From positions 1,754,001 through 1,818,000 of the forward strand of contig CP063163.1 of NCBI GenBank assembly GCA_014960805.1: 64,000 nucleotides of DNA. Direction: 5' to 3'. Position 1 is the first letter of the stretch. Each line of letters starts with the position of its first letter. Positions 17,628 to 28,731 of the stretch are shown one piece after another. A program made the position numbers and the translations under genes. Under the pieces are notes generated by a model. That model saw only the letters and a program-made list of their open reading frames with translations, had not been told where the DNA came from and did no database searches. Origin of the DNA: Cytobacillus suaedae. GTDB taxonomy: Bacteria > Bacillota > Bacilli > Bacillales > Bacillaceae_L.

Positions 17628-18756
17628 AACTTGCTTTTCTTAGGAAATACTTAATCTTATCAACCATTACATAAGTAGGGTTAGGTTTACTGTTGATTAA
17701 CAGTATTAGCTGGATGAGTACAATAGGAAGACAGGTTTTCTTGTAAGCAAGATATTTTGGTTCCCAGCAACAAGCAAATTTACTTTTGAACGCTTTTAAC
17801 CCTTTAAACTTGTAGATTGAGTTCCCATGAAGATAAGCTAATCTTAAAAGTTTTTCAAAATGAAATGGCGAGCAGCTTGTACCTACATTTGCTAATGGTG
17901 CCATGCCTAAGCTACAAACTTGATAATGATTTTCTTTTGCCCAATTGAAGATGTGCACGAATAGGACATCCATTGTACCGTTAGGACTATCTGTCGTTTT
18001 TCTCATCAAATCAATACTAATTGAGTTTTTATAATCTGTTGCTAAAGTAGCAAAGGCAACGATAGTACCTTGTCCATCACATAAAGTGGCTAGTGGAAAC
18101 CGAGAAACATATTCTTCCGTAAATGAAACGACGGAGAAGCCTTTTTCCTTATTATCACCAAGCCATGAATCTGAAATTGTTTTTATATTAGAGATGAGCT
18201 TATTTGAATAAGGTGGGTGGATAACATGAAACGTAAATGAATCCCGAGAAAGTTTATTCATACTTGTTCGAAGTTTCCCGTTTTTCTTCCCCTCAAGTGT
18301 AAAATTGTTAAGGTTAACAAGACCTTCTTCTCCAAGTTTTAGAAATTGATAGCCCATATCTTGATATAAGGCCATGTTTTGAGTATTAACCTGGTAATAA
18401 ACAGGTTTTAACCCTCGTTTTCTACTATATTCATCAAATTCCCTTATACCATCCTCAATAAATGAAGGATCACCAATTGGATCACCTAATACAATTAATT
18501 TGTTGGAAATTTTCTTATATGCAATTAAAACCTTTTGATTATTTGCCCAGTAAACTTCTTTATCTTGAAGAAAGATTAGATGTGAGAGATGACTGCCTCC
18601 ATGCTTATTAAGAAACGAAGTAATTTGGTCCATATTTAATTCCTTGTGACTTGTAGTCACTTCAATTTTAAAAAGTTGCTTTTTAAAAAAATACATGATC
18701 AGACATATGAATAGTAATAAACTAAAATCTAAAAAAGAAAATTGTGTATCAAACAT
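17626..18756 (-). CDS. DUF2156 (MprF-like) aminoacyltransferase-domain protein
   Basis: About 376 residues: one N-terminal membrane helix (about 9-25), then the two-GNAT DUF2156 domain that forms the catalytic C-terminal part of phosphatidylglycerol lysyltransferase MprF. The multi-helix flippase part of MprF is absent. Family-like pieces are VLGDPIGDPSFIEDGIREF, GYQFLKLGEEGLVNL and IDLMRKTTDSPNGTMDVLF. It may transfer an amino acid from tRNA to a lipid or other acceptor at the membrane, but this is inferred. ATG 18756 (MFDTQ) is chosen since AGGAGG lies 9 nt upstream; ATG 18762 is the alternative. Confidence 0.82.
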   Translation of the reverse strand: MFDTQFSFLDFSLLLFICLIMYFFKKQLFKIEVTTSHKELNMDQITSFLNKHGGSHLSHLIFLQDKEVYWANNQKVLIAYKKISNKLIVLGDPIGDPSFIEDGIREFDEYSRKRGLKPVYYQVNTQNMALYQDMGYQFLKLGEEGLVNLNNFTLEGKKNGKLRTSMNKLSRDSFTFHVIHPPYSNKLISNIKTISDSWLGDNKEKGFSVVSFTEEYVSRFPLATLCDGQGTIVAFATLATDYKNSISIDLMRKTTDSPNGTMDVLFVHIFNWAKENHYQVCSLGMAPLANVGTSCSPFHFEKLLRLAYLHGNSIYKFKGLKAFKSKFACCWEPKYLAYKKTCLPIVLIQLILLINSKPNPTYVMVDKIKYFLRKAS

Positions 18757-18969
18757 GCACATTTCCCTCCTGCGAAAATTCACATAGATAAAGATACCAT
18801 ACTATAGTGTTAAGAAGTAGAAAAATTCTTTTCCAAGAGTTTTTTCTTTTGGGAAAATTGAAGGTAAATTGCTTTATTTGTCGAATTTACACTAATAGAT
18901 AAATCCAAATTATTATTGGGAACAAAATCATGTTCTTTCCTATTTGGATACGGAAGGGAGTGATTTTAA

Positions 18970-20487
18970 ATGTTGATAGATAAGAATGTGGCTGCAAATA
19001 TGACCCTTGAGGAAGCGGGAGACTATATTTTAAATATGGTTGAGAAGTTCATTAACGTGAATACATTTTGTATAACAAGTATCAATGAAACGAATAGTTA
19101 CTTTGTTAGTGTGTTCAATCGATCAGATCAAATTGCTAGTTCAGGAGTTACTATTTCAGTTTATGAAGCTTATTGACATCTCTTATTTAAAAGTGGTCGG
19201 GAACCACTTATCATAAATGATGCTCTACAACATCATGACACGTGTGATATGGAAATCACACAGCATTTCCAAATAAGAAGTTTTTTAGGTGTGCCTATAT
19301 TTCGGGAAAATGGAGAATTATTTGGTAACCTTTGCTGCTTTGATAAAAATATCTATTCATTTACGGAACAGGATTTGCAGCTACTTCAAACAATGTCAAC
19401 CTTTTTTACCTATGTGGTTGAACTTGAGCATAATAAAAATCAGGTAGAAATCGATTATTCAAAGCTTTATAAAGAAAAACAGTTATTACTTGATTCACTT
19501 TCTGAAGGTGTTTTCGGTCTTGATCTTGATGGAAGGGTTAGATATTGCAATCGTTCTGCTCTTGAGATAGTAGGATATTCTATTGATGAATTACAACACA
19601 ATAATCCTTCTTCTACGTTTCTTAAGGGAATCGATAACACGAGTATCCATCTAACGTTAATAGATGGCTTAAGAAGAACTCAAAAAGATGAAACTTTTCA
19701 TAGGAGTAATGGAGTTTATTTTCCTATTGAGTATACAAGCGTTGGCATTATTGAGGATGGTCATATCGTTGGAGTTGTAGTTACCTTCAGAGACATCACA
19801 GAGCAGAAGAAGGCTGACGAACTAATGTTGAAATCTGAAAAATTAAATTTAGCGGGCCAATTAGCTGCAGGTATTTCACATGAAATAAGAAATCCGCTAA
19901 CAGCGATTAAAGGATTTTTTCAACTGATAAAGTCATCTACCCAAAAGGATGAATACTTCACTATCATTGACAATGAATTAGAAAGAATTGAAGAGATTTC
20001 AAGTGAGCTATTAATGCTCGCAAAGCCTCAATCAAAGACTCATGAAAAACATAACTTATATGACATCATTAATGAAGTTAGGTTACTATTGGAAACACAA
20101 GCTATTATGAAGAGTATTGTTGTTGAAACCGAATATGAAAGCAATTATTTAGAGGTGGTTTGTGATAAAACAAAGATAAAACAAGTCTTCATAAACTTAG
20201 TGAAAAATGCAATAGAGGCTATGGAGAAAGGGAAAATCATGATAAAGGTAAGTTCCTTCTCCGATCATATAACCATACTCGTTGAGGACGATGGACCAGG
20301 AATTTCGAAGGAACGCTTACCAAGGATTGGAGAACCCTTCTACTCAACGAAAGAAAAGGGTACCGGATTAGGTTTATTGACTAGCTATAAAATTATTGAA
20401 AACCATAACGGTAGAATTTCGGTTGATAGTGTTGTAGGGAAGGGAACTACATTTTTAATAACCTTGCCACTTGGGGGAGAGATTTAA
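18970..20487 (+). pseudogene. GAF-PAS sensor histidine kinase interrupted by in-frame TGA
   Basis: One reading frame from ATG 18970 (good AAGGGAGTG site) to 20487 encodes a cytoplasmic GAF-PAS-HisKA-HATPase kinase of the sporulation-kinase type, but codon 69 (19174-19176) is TGA. The frame continues intact on both sides: before it ISVYEAY, after it HLLFKSGREPLIINDAL and the GAF signature SFLGVPI. GAF proteins of this group usually have Cys after Tyr here, so a TGC or TGT to TGA change explains it. Downstream are a PAS domain (about residues 170-285), the H box AAGISHEIRNPLTAIKG and the ATP-binding G boxes. ATG 19249 could restart translation but lacks a ribosome binding site. Confidence 0.82.
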
Positions 20488-20514
20488 TAGCAACATGATT
20501 TTTTTCTAGATTGG

Positions 20515-20571
20515 GGACAAGTAGAGTAGTAGGAAGAGAAACGAGTCCAAATCCTTCGGACAAGTAGAGTA
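20515..20571. repeat. 14-bp direct repeat downstream of the kinase
   Basis: GGACAAGTAGAGTA occurs at 20515-20528 and 20558-20571, 43 bp apart, followed by a similar GGACTGGAAAAGTAG near 20613. It looks like a small partial tandem duplication around the terminator that follows. Confidence 0.5.
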
Positions 20572-20587
20572 AAAGAAAACGAAAACA

Positions 20588-20619
20588 CCAGTCCGAAACC
20601 TCATACAGATTCGGACTGG
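20588..20619 (-). terminator. Terminator of the AbrB-family transporter operon
   Basis: CCAGTCCGAA and TTCGGACTGG form a perfect 10-bp stem with a 12-nt loop. On the minus strand it is followed by TGTTTTCGTTTTCTTTT, just after the end of the 20632 gene. Confidence 0.7.
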
Positions 20620-20631
20620 AAAAGTAGTAAG

Positions 20632-21720
20632 CTATCCCACTTTATTACTTGATGAGAAACTAGCAAGATGCTTTCTTTGTTTAATCGTAAAAAACCATTT
20701 CAATATACTCGGTACAAATATAATAATAAACAACAATCGAATAAATTGTAATGAACTAACAATCGCAGGGTCTGCTCCAACAGCTTTTGCTGTTAACACC
20801 ATTTCAACAAGCCCACCAGGTGCAAAGCTTAATAGTGCGGTTGGAAGATGGAGGTTTGTCGCTAATGAAAACAAATAACCAAGACCAAAAGAGGTTGCAA
20901 TGATAATCATCGCCAAAAGAAAATAAATGCCACAGTATTTTCCTCCTAATTTTAAATCTTGTATTGTTATTTTACTCCCCATGCTTATCCCTACTGATAC
21001 TTGTGCAAGAATGAGTAAGAACTTAGGTAGCATAGGTAATTCCACACCACTACTATTTAACAAGGCAGTTGCCAAAAGTGGCCCAATCACGTAGGCTGCT
21101 GGCAAACGATTACGTAAAAGCCATCCCGCCAAAATAGGAATGATAAACCATCCATAAGAAAAAACACTTGCGTTATAATTCGTATTTGCAATTGCCTGAA
21201 GTGGACTCACTGAATCTGCAGCAAACATGTAAACGACCAGAAAAGGAACAGTAAAAACAACGGTAAGCAGTCGGACCGTTTGAAAAATCGTCACCATTGC
21301 AGAATTGGCATTCACTGATTCACTTGCTGCAACCATTTCTGATAATCCTCCTGGGATTGAACCGAACACACTTGTAGCAGAGTCTATGTTAATAAAACGA
21401 GCTGCTACTAAACTATTTATGACACTAACGGCCAATAAAACAATGGTTGTTAGTAAGAACGGAAGAATATAAGGTCCTACGGTGATAAAGGTTGCTGCAG
21501 TAAATGAGAGACCAAAAAATATGCCAAGAATGACTAATCCTCCATTAAAAATAGCTTTTGGCACTGTCTTTTCCTGTGGACGGACTGCCTTCCATATGAT
21601 CATTGCTGTCATTGGTCCGAGAATCCACGGAATCGGTAGATCTCCTAAGTGAAATAAGTATCCTGCAATAGCTGCAATGATATAACTTTTAAAAATACTT
21701 CCCCAATGTAGATGTTTCAT
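20632..21720 (-). CDS. AbrB-family membrane protein (putative transporter)
   Basis: 362-residue integral membrane protein of the AbrB family (once misnamed ammonia monooxygenase). The family consists of two tandem copies of a membrane domain, and both are visible: GSIPGGLSEMVAASESVNANS in the first half and FAPGGLVEMVLTAKAVGADP in the second, 145-160 residues apart. About ten helices are predicted. The role of this family is not established. The ATG has GAGGTG upstream. The downstream end of an EamA transporter gene lies 31 bp before it on the same strand, so the two probably form an operon. Confidence 0.88.
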   Translation of the reverse strand: MKHLHWGSIFKSYIIAAIAGYLFHLGDLPIPWILGPMTAMIIWKAVRPQEKTVPKAIFNGGLVILGIFFGLSFTAATFITVGPYILPFLLTTIVLLAVSVINSLVAARFINIDSATSVFGSIPGGLSEMVAASESVNANSAMVTIFQTVRLLTVVFTVPFLVVYMFAADSVSPLQAIANTNYNASVFSYGWFIIPILAGWLLRNRLPAAYVIGPLLATALLNSSGVELPMLPKFLLILAQVSVGISMGSKITIQDLKLGGKYCGIYFLLAMIIIATSFGLGYLFSLATNLHLPTALLSFAPGGLVEMVLTAKAVGADPAIVSSLQFIRLLFIIIFVPSILKWFFTIKQRKHLASFSSSNKVG

Positions 21721-21751
21721 TCTATCACCTCGTTGTACTACTCAACATGTG

Positions 21752-22663
21752 CTACATATCTAACTTGGTATGAGCTGCCTGAGCTTTCACTTTTTCCTTT
21801 GTTGTTAAATAAACGCCTAATAGTACGACACATCCACCAAAAAATTGATGCCACGTTATTGCTTCTCTAAAAAAGATAAAAGAACCAATTGCTGCAAACA
21901 CTGGTACTAGGTTTAAAAAAACTGAAGCAAGTGAAGGACCAATATTCTCAACTGCCTTGTTCCAGCCAATTAAAGCAATGACAGATGGGAAAATTCCTAA
22001 ATAGAGAAGGGACAAAATTGAATTCCAATTCCAGTTAATGCTATGTAGAGAGTTCCATTCAAAGGCAGTAAAGGGAATCAGAATGATAAGGCCTATAAAA
22101 ATAATTGACAATAACCCACCATACAATGGAAATTTTCCTGAATGATGTTTAACGACAAATGAATATAAAACCCAGCAAATGACAGCTAAGCACATTAAAA
22201 TATCTCCAAAGTTAAAAGAAAGTGATGTGATAACCTCCAATGACCCTTTTGATAACACCCATAGAACACCTGCCAATGAGATAAAAACACCCAGTAGCTT
22301 GCGTTTCTCCATTTTCTCTTTAACTAATAAAAAACCGATAATAACTGAAAAAATGGGTGTGGATGATTCCACAATTCCGGCATTAATGGGGGAGGTGAAA
22401 TGTAATGAATAATAAAGTAGAGTATTAAAGGCAGCAATCCCTGTAAAGGCTAAGATGACAATAACTTTCCATTCTTTAAGCCATAACTTTTTATTTTGGT
22501 TCCATTCTTTCATACCTAAAGGTAATAAAAATAAGAAGGCAATAAATAAACGTAGGATTGCGAGTGTTACTGGTGGAATAGAATCTGCCACCGCTTTCCC
22601 GACTAGTAAATTACCCGCATAAATGGCTGCAACAATAATTAAAAGGAAATATGAATTCGCCAA
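21752..22663 (-). CDS. EamA-family (DMT) transporter
   Basis: 303-residue drug/metabolite-transporter superfamily protein with ten hydrophobic helices arranged as two EamA repeats (about residues 5-140 and 150-290). The repeats show typical signatures such as PPVTLAILRLFIAFLFLLPLG in the first and GPSLASVFLNLVPVFAAIGS in the second. Such proteins export or import small metabolites; the substrate is unknown. The start is a TTG at 22663 with AAGGGAGTG 7 nt upstream. It probably forms an operon with the AbrB-family gene. Another EamA gene is transcribed divergently 166 bp away; the two are clearly different in sequence. Confidence 0.9.
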   Translation of the reverse strand: MANSYFLLIIVAAIYAGNLLVGKAVADSIPPVTLAILRLFIAFLFLLPLGMKEWNQNKKLWLKEWKVIVILAFTGIAAFNTLLYYSLHFTSPINAGIVESSTPIFSVIIGFLLVKEKMEKRKLLGVFISLAGVLWVLSKGSLEVITSLSFNFGDILMCLAVICWVLYSFVVKHHSGKFPLYGGLLSIIFIGLIILIPFTAFEWNSLHSINWNWNSILSLLYLGIFPSVIALIGWNKAVENIGPSLASVFLNLVPVFAAIGSFIFFREAITWHQFFGGCVVLLGVYLTTKEKVKAQAAHTKLDM

Positions 22664-22829
22664 CTAAGCACTCCCTTTACTCTGATGTTACATAACAATG
22701 TTTCTATTATACTAAAATGCTATGAGAATAATAAGTTAATTCAATCAAATATTTTGTCTCTCGAAATAAATTTTATTTTGGTTTATAATAAATCATCGTA
22801 CATCAAAGAGAGATAGGGATGAGAAAAAA

Positions 22830-23747
22830 GTGAAAAAGCCATTGTTATATGGATTGTTGTTATTTGTCATGGTGGTTTGGGGATTCAATGTCATTGCTGT
22901 AAAGATTATTGTCGAGAGTTTTTCTCCTGTAACAATAACCTCCTTACGTGTATTTCTTGCTGGGTTAGTCGTACTAGGTGTTTTATTTTATCGAAAAGAA
23001 CTTAAAAGGGTAACTAAACAAGAAGCAACGTATATTTTGATTGGTGCCTTTTCTGGAGTGCTAGGTCATCATTTGTTTTTAGCAGTAGGATTAACTACTA
23101 CAACTGCGTCTAATGCTGCGCTCATTTTGGGATTGATTCCTTTGGTGACATCTATATTTGCAGTCTTATTCTTAAAAGCACGTTTTACGATTACTAAACT
23201 ACTAGGTGTTATTTTAGGATTTACAGGTGTTTCGTTTATTGTTATGAACGGGGCGGGAGTACATCATATCTCTATTGGAGATATCTATGTCTTTTTATCA
23301 GTGATTGCCCAAGCTATTAGTTTTATCTTTATTAAGAAGGCAACTCAAACTTTAGAAGCAAAGGTTATAACCTGCTACATGCTTATTCTAGGGGCAAGTT
23401 TCTTATTTATTACAAGCTTACTAATGGACCCAGCTGGATTATCTAGTTTAAGTAAGGGAACCTCGGTTGCTTGGTTAATCTTTCTAGCGTCTGCTGTGAT
23501 CGCTACAGGAATAGGTCATATGATTTACAACAGTGCTATCCATCATCTAGGTGCTGGGGAGACTGCAATTTTTATAAACCTAACTCCTTTCTTTGCGCTA
23601 GTAGGCTCTGTTCTATTTTTAGGTGAGAGTATTACTTCATTTCAATTACTTGGGTTTATTTTCATTATTTCAGGCGTACTTTTAGGGAGCGGTATTTTCG
23701 ATCATAAATTCGTTCGAAACAGCCGTATACCTTTAGCTAAATCCTAA
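22830..23747 (+). CDS. EamA-family (DMT) transporter, divergent second copy
   Basis: 305-residue ten-helix EamA transporter. The two repeat halves begin near MVVWGFNVIAVKIIVESFSP (residues about 13-32) and SIGDIYVFLSVIAQAISFIF (about 150-169), and the second half ends with GAGETAIFINLTPFFALVGS. The GTG start has AGGGATGAG upstream. It is transcribed divergently from the other EamA gene and is monocistronic, with a hairpin terminator behind the stop. Substrate unknown. The similarity to its neighbour is at superfamily level, so this is not a recent tandem duplication. Confidence 0.9.
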   Translation: MKKPLLYGLLLFVMVVWGFNVIAVKIIVESFSPVTITSLRVFLAGLVVLGVLFYRKELKRVTKQEATYILIGAFSGVLGHHLFLAVGLTTTTASNAALILGLIPLVTSIFAVLFLKARFTITKLLGVILGFTGVSFIVMNGAGVHHISIGDIYVFLSVIAQAISFIFIKKATQTLEAKVITCYMLILGASFLFITSLLMDPAGLSSLSKGTSVAWLIFLASAVIATGIGHMIYNSAIHHLGAGETAIFINLTPFFALVGSVLFLGESITSFQLLGFIFIISGVLLGSGIFDHKFVRNSRIPLAKS

Positions 23748-23755
23748 CTTCATAG

Positions 23756-23786
23756 AACGGAAAGACGAAAGCTGTTTTTCCGTTTT
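23756..23786 (+). terminator. Terminator of the EamA gene
   Basis: AACGGAAA pairs with TTTCCGTT, followed by TTTT, right after the stop codon. Confidence 0.8.
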
Positions 23787-23893
23787 TTCCTTCTTTACAC
23801 CTTCAATTTCTAAAAAAAAGACCTCCTAACAATAAAGATTCCAATCATGTTAAAATGATAATAACGAAAAAATCGTAAAGCAAGGTGATATTT

Positions 23894-26041
23894 ATGCTTG
23901 AACAAGCCAAACAACTTTTACAATCTTATTTTGGATATTCTTCCTTTCGAAAGGGACAAGAAGAAATTATCTTAAATGTGTTAAATGGCGAGGATACACT
24001 AGGAATTATGCCGACAGGTGGAGGGAAATCGATTTGTTATCAGATTCCAGCCTTAATGGCAAATGGGGTAACAATCGTTATATCTCCTCTTATTTCACTT
24101 ATGAAAGATCAGGTGGATGCCCTTTTACAGACCGGCATTTCAGCAACGTTTATTAATAGTAGTTTAAGCCATCAAGAAATAGAAAATAGAATTGAAGATG
24201 CTGCAAACGGTGAATATAAATTAATTTATATAGCACCAGAAAGACTCGATTCAGGCTCATTCCGTAGATTACTGTATAAATTAGATGTATCAATTTTAGC
24301 TATAGATGAAGCCCATTGTATCTCACAGTGGGGTCATGATTTTAGACCAAGTTATCGTTCCATTCAACATATGATTCAGGAGTTACCCGTAAAACCGGTA
24401 GTGATTGCGTTGACTGCTACAGCAACGAAAGAAGTTACAACAGATATTTGCCAATTGTTATCGATTGGGGAGCAGGATGTATTTATAACAGGGTTTAAGA
24501 GGGAAAACCTTTTGTTTTCAGTGATTAAAGGTGAAAACAAACGAGATTTTGTGACGCGATATTTGAAAGAGAATCAGAATCAAGCCGGCATTATCTATGC
24601 TGCCACTAGAAGAGAAGTAAATGATTTGCATAACTTCTTAGCTAAGAGTGGATATCGCGTTGGAAAATACCATGCGGGACTCTCTGAAGAGGAGCGAAAT
24701 GACAATCAAGAAAAGTTTCTTTATGATGATTTAACAATAATGGTTGCAACAAATGCCTTTGGCATGGGAATCAATAAATCAAATGTTCGGTACGTACTGC
24801 ATTATAACCTCCCTAAAAATATTGAGGCCTATTATCAAGAAGCAGGACGAGCAGGTCGTGACGGAGAACCGAGTGAATGTCATATTTTATACGGTGCCCA
24901 GGACATTCAGCTTCAGAAGTTTTTAATTGAACAAACGGGCTTGGAGTACGAGAAAAAACAAAATGAATACATCAAATTGCAACAAATGATTGATTATTGC
25001 CATACTGAGAAGTGTTTACAATTATACATTCTCGAATATTTTGGTGAGGAACATGAGACCAGCGGGTGTGGGCGATGTCTCCACTGTAGAGATACTCGTG
25101 AACAAATTGAAATTACAACAGATGCAATGAAAATTTTCTCGTGTATTAAACGAATGAATGAGAAGTTTGGAAAAACACTTGTTGCTCAAGTGCTAAAAGG
25201 ATCAAATAATAAAAAGGTAAAACAGTTCCGTTTTGATGAGTTATCAACTTATGGCTTAATGAAGGAATATACAGAAAAAGATATAGTGAGTCTCATTGAC
25301 TTTTTAGTAGCGGAAGGCTATGTATCCCTATCAAACAGTCAGTACCCGATTTTAACCTTAAATGAAAAAGCTTTGTTTGTTCTAAAAGGTCAGGAAAAGG
25401 TCTATAAGAAAGAAAAGCTAAAAACAATTACAATCATCGAGGATAATGGCTTATTTGATTTATTACGGGATGTGAGGAAGAAAATTGCTTCGCGTGACAG
25501 CATACCTCCCTACCTTGTTTTTTCAGATAGTACATTAAGAGAGATGAGCCAGAGATGTCCACGAAATGAAAAAGAAATGTTTGCTGTCAAAGGTGTTGCC
25601 CAGGTGAAATTTGAACGTTTTGGTCAGGACTTTCTTCAGGTCATTCAAGAATATATCGGTGAACATGGCGAACCTGAATCAGAAATCATAGATGTAAAAG
25701 TAGACGATGGAGAACCAAGAAACACTAATGATGAAGGGCAACCTAGCCATATTGTATCTTACGACTTATTCCAAGTTGGAATGGAAATAAATACCATTGC
25801 TAAGGAACGTCAAATGTCATCTGTTACTATTCAAAATCACCTTATCCGAGCAATCTCTGAGGGGCATGAAATTGATTGGGAGAGAATTGTTCCGAACAAG
25901 TTTGAAGAATTGATTTTTTCAAAGATAGATGAGCTAGGTGGGGAAAAATTAAAACCGTTAAAAGAAGTGCTGCCTGATGAAATTGATTACTTTGCCATAA
26001 AAGGTGCAATTTGCAAAAGAAGCTTAATGTCTATCATGTAA
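23894..26041 (+). CDS. recQ: ATP-dependent DNA helicase RecQ
   Basis: 715-residue 3'-5' DNA helicase used in recombination and fork repair. The helicase core shows motif I MPTGGGKSICYQ (about 38-49), the DEAH box AIDEAHCISQWGHDFRPSY (about 137-155) and motif VI YYQEAGRAGRDGE. The RecQ zinc-binding cysteines follow (CHTEKC, then CGRCLHC at about 390-400), then an RQC winged helix, an HRDC domain (about 510-585) and an extra C-terminal helix-turn-helix domain (about 620-715). The extra domain makes it longer than the short Bacillus RecS form. ATG 23894 is preferred, with GCAAGGTGA just upstream; the GTG at 23885 overlaps that site. Confidence 0.94.
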   Translation: MLEQAKQLLQSYFGYSSFRKGQEEIILNVLNGEDTLGIMPTGGGKSICYQIPALMANGVTIVISPLISLMKDQVDALLQTGISATFINSSLSHQEIENRIEDAANGEYKLIYIAPERLDSGSFRRLLYKLDVSILAIDEAHCISQWGHDFRPSYRSIQHMIQELPVKPVVIALTATATKEVTTDICQLLSIGEQDVFITGFKRENLLFSVIKGENKRDFVTRYLKENQNQAGIIYAATRREVNDLHNFLAKSGYRVGKYHAGLSEEERNDNQEKFLYDDLTIMVATNAFGMGINKSNVRYVLHYNLPKNIEAYYQEAGRAGRDGEPSECHILYGAQDIQLQKFLIEQTGLEYEKKQNEYIKLQQMIDYCHTEKCLQLYILEYFGEEHETSGCGRCLHCRDTREQIEITTDAMKIFSCIKRMNEKFGKTLVAQVLKGSNNKKVKQFRFDELSTYGLMKEYTEKDIVSLIDFLVAEGYVSLSNSQYPILTLNEKALFVLKGQEKVYKKEKLKTITIIEDNGLFDLLRDVRKKIASRDSIPPYLVFSDSTLREMSQRCPRNEKEMFAVKGVAQVKFERFGQDFLQVIQEYIGEHGEPESEIIDVKVDDGEPRNTNDEGQPSHIVSYDLFQVGMEINTIAKERQMSSVTIQNHLIRAISEGHEIDWERIVPNKFEELIFSKIDELGGEKLKPLKEVLPDEIDYFAIKGAICKRSLMSIM

Positions 26042-26098
26042 TGGTAATAAACTAATAATAGTAAATGGTCTAGATGACTCATAGTAGGGGGGATATGT

Positions 26099-28335
<2,237 letters not shown>

Positions 28336-28388
28336 TTGGAATTAAAGTGCCTATTATAAAATAAGGTAATATATGGATAGCTTTGCAA

Positions 28389-28434
28389 GGCCACAAATAC
28401 ATTATAGATTCTATAGTGTCTTGTGGTCTTTTTT
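28389..28434 (+). terminator. Terminator after glpK
   Basis: Two stacked stems, GGCCACAA with TTGTGGTC and ATTATAG with CTATAGT, are followed by TTTTTT. It could also act as the regulated terminator of a glpD leader, since in Bacillus subtilis GlpP acts at terminators in front of glp genes; this is inference. Confidence 0.8.
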
Positions 28435-28491
28435 ATGATAGGCTCTTTTCGTAAAGTTTGTTGCTTTTAACTGTATTTAACAAGAGCGGAA

Positions 28492-28644
28492 GGCACTTGA
28501 CTCCTGCGGGAAGTAGAGGAATATCCGGCGAGACCCCACAGGCGTATAATGCCGAGGAGGCTCGCATTCCTCCCCGATGGGAATTCGCCCTTGAAAAAGC
28601 CTGCAGTTAGGCTTTTTCATAATTCCCCGCGGAAAGCAAGTGCC
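28492..28644. repeat. Family A palindromic repeat, copy 3 (long form)
   Basis: Ends GGCACTTGACTCCTGCGGG and CCGCGGAAAGCAAGTGCC. It contains the same GAAAAAGCC...GGCTTTTTC hairpin as copy 1. It sits between glpK and glpD, inside the presumed glpD leader, and creates a false N-terminal extension of glpD. Confidence 0.82.
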
Positions 28645-28731
28645 TGCAGCGCAAAGGAACTCTCTAAGTTCAAAGTAGTAGCATCTTTCCTTTTAGTAGA
28701 GAGCATAGATGATATAAAGGAGGTTTATAAA

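Noticed and set aside
28549-28731. N-terminal extension of glpD by 61 codons
   Set aside because: It is repeat copy 3 translated. The ATG at 28732 has an AAGGAGG site and gives the normal GlpD N-terminus.
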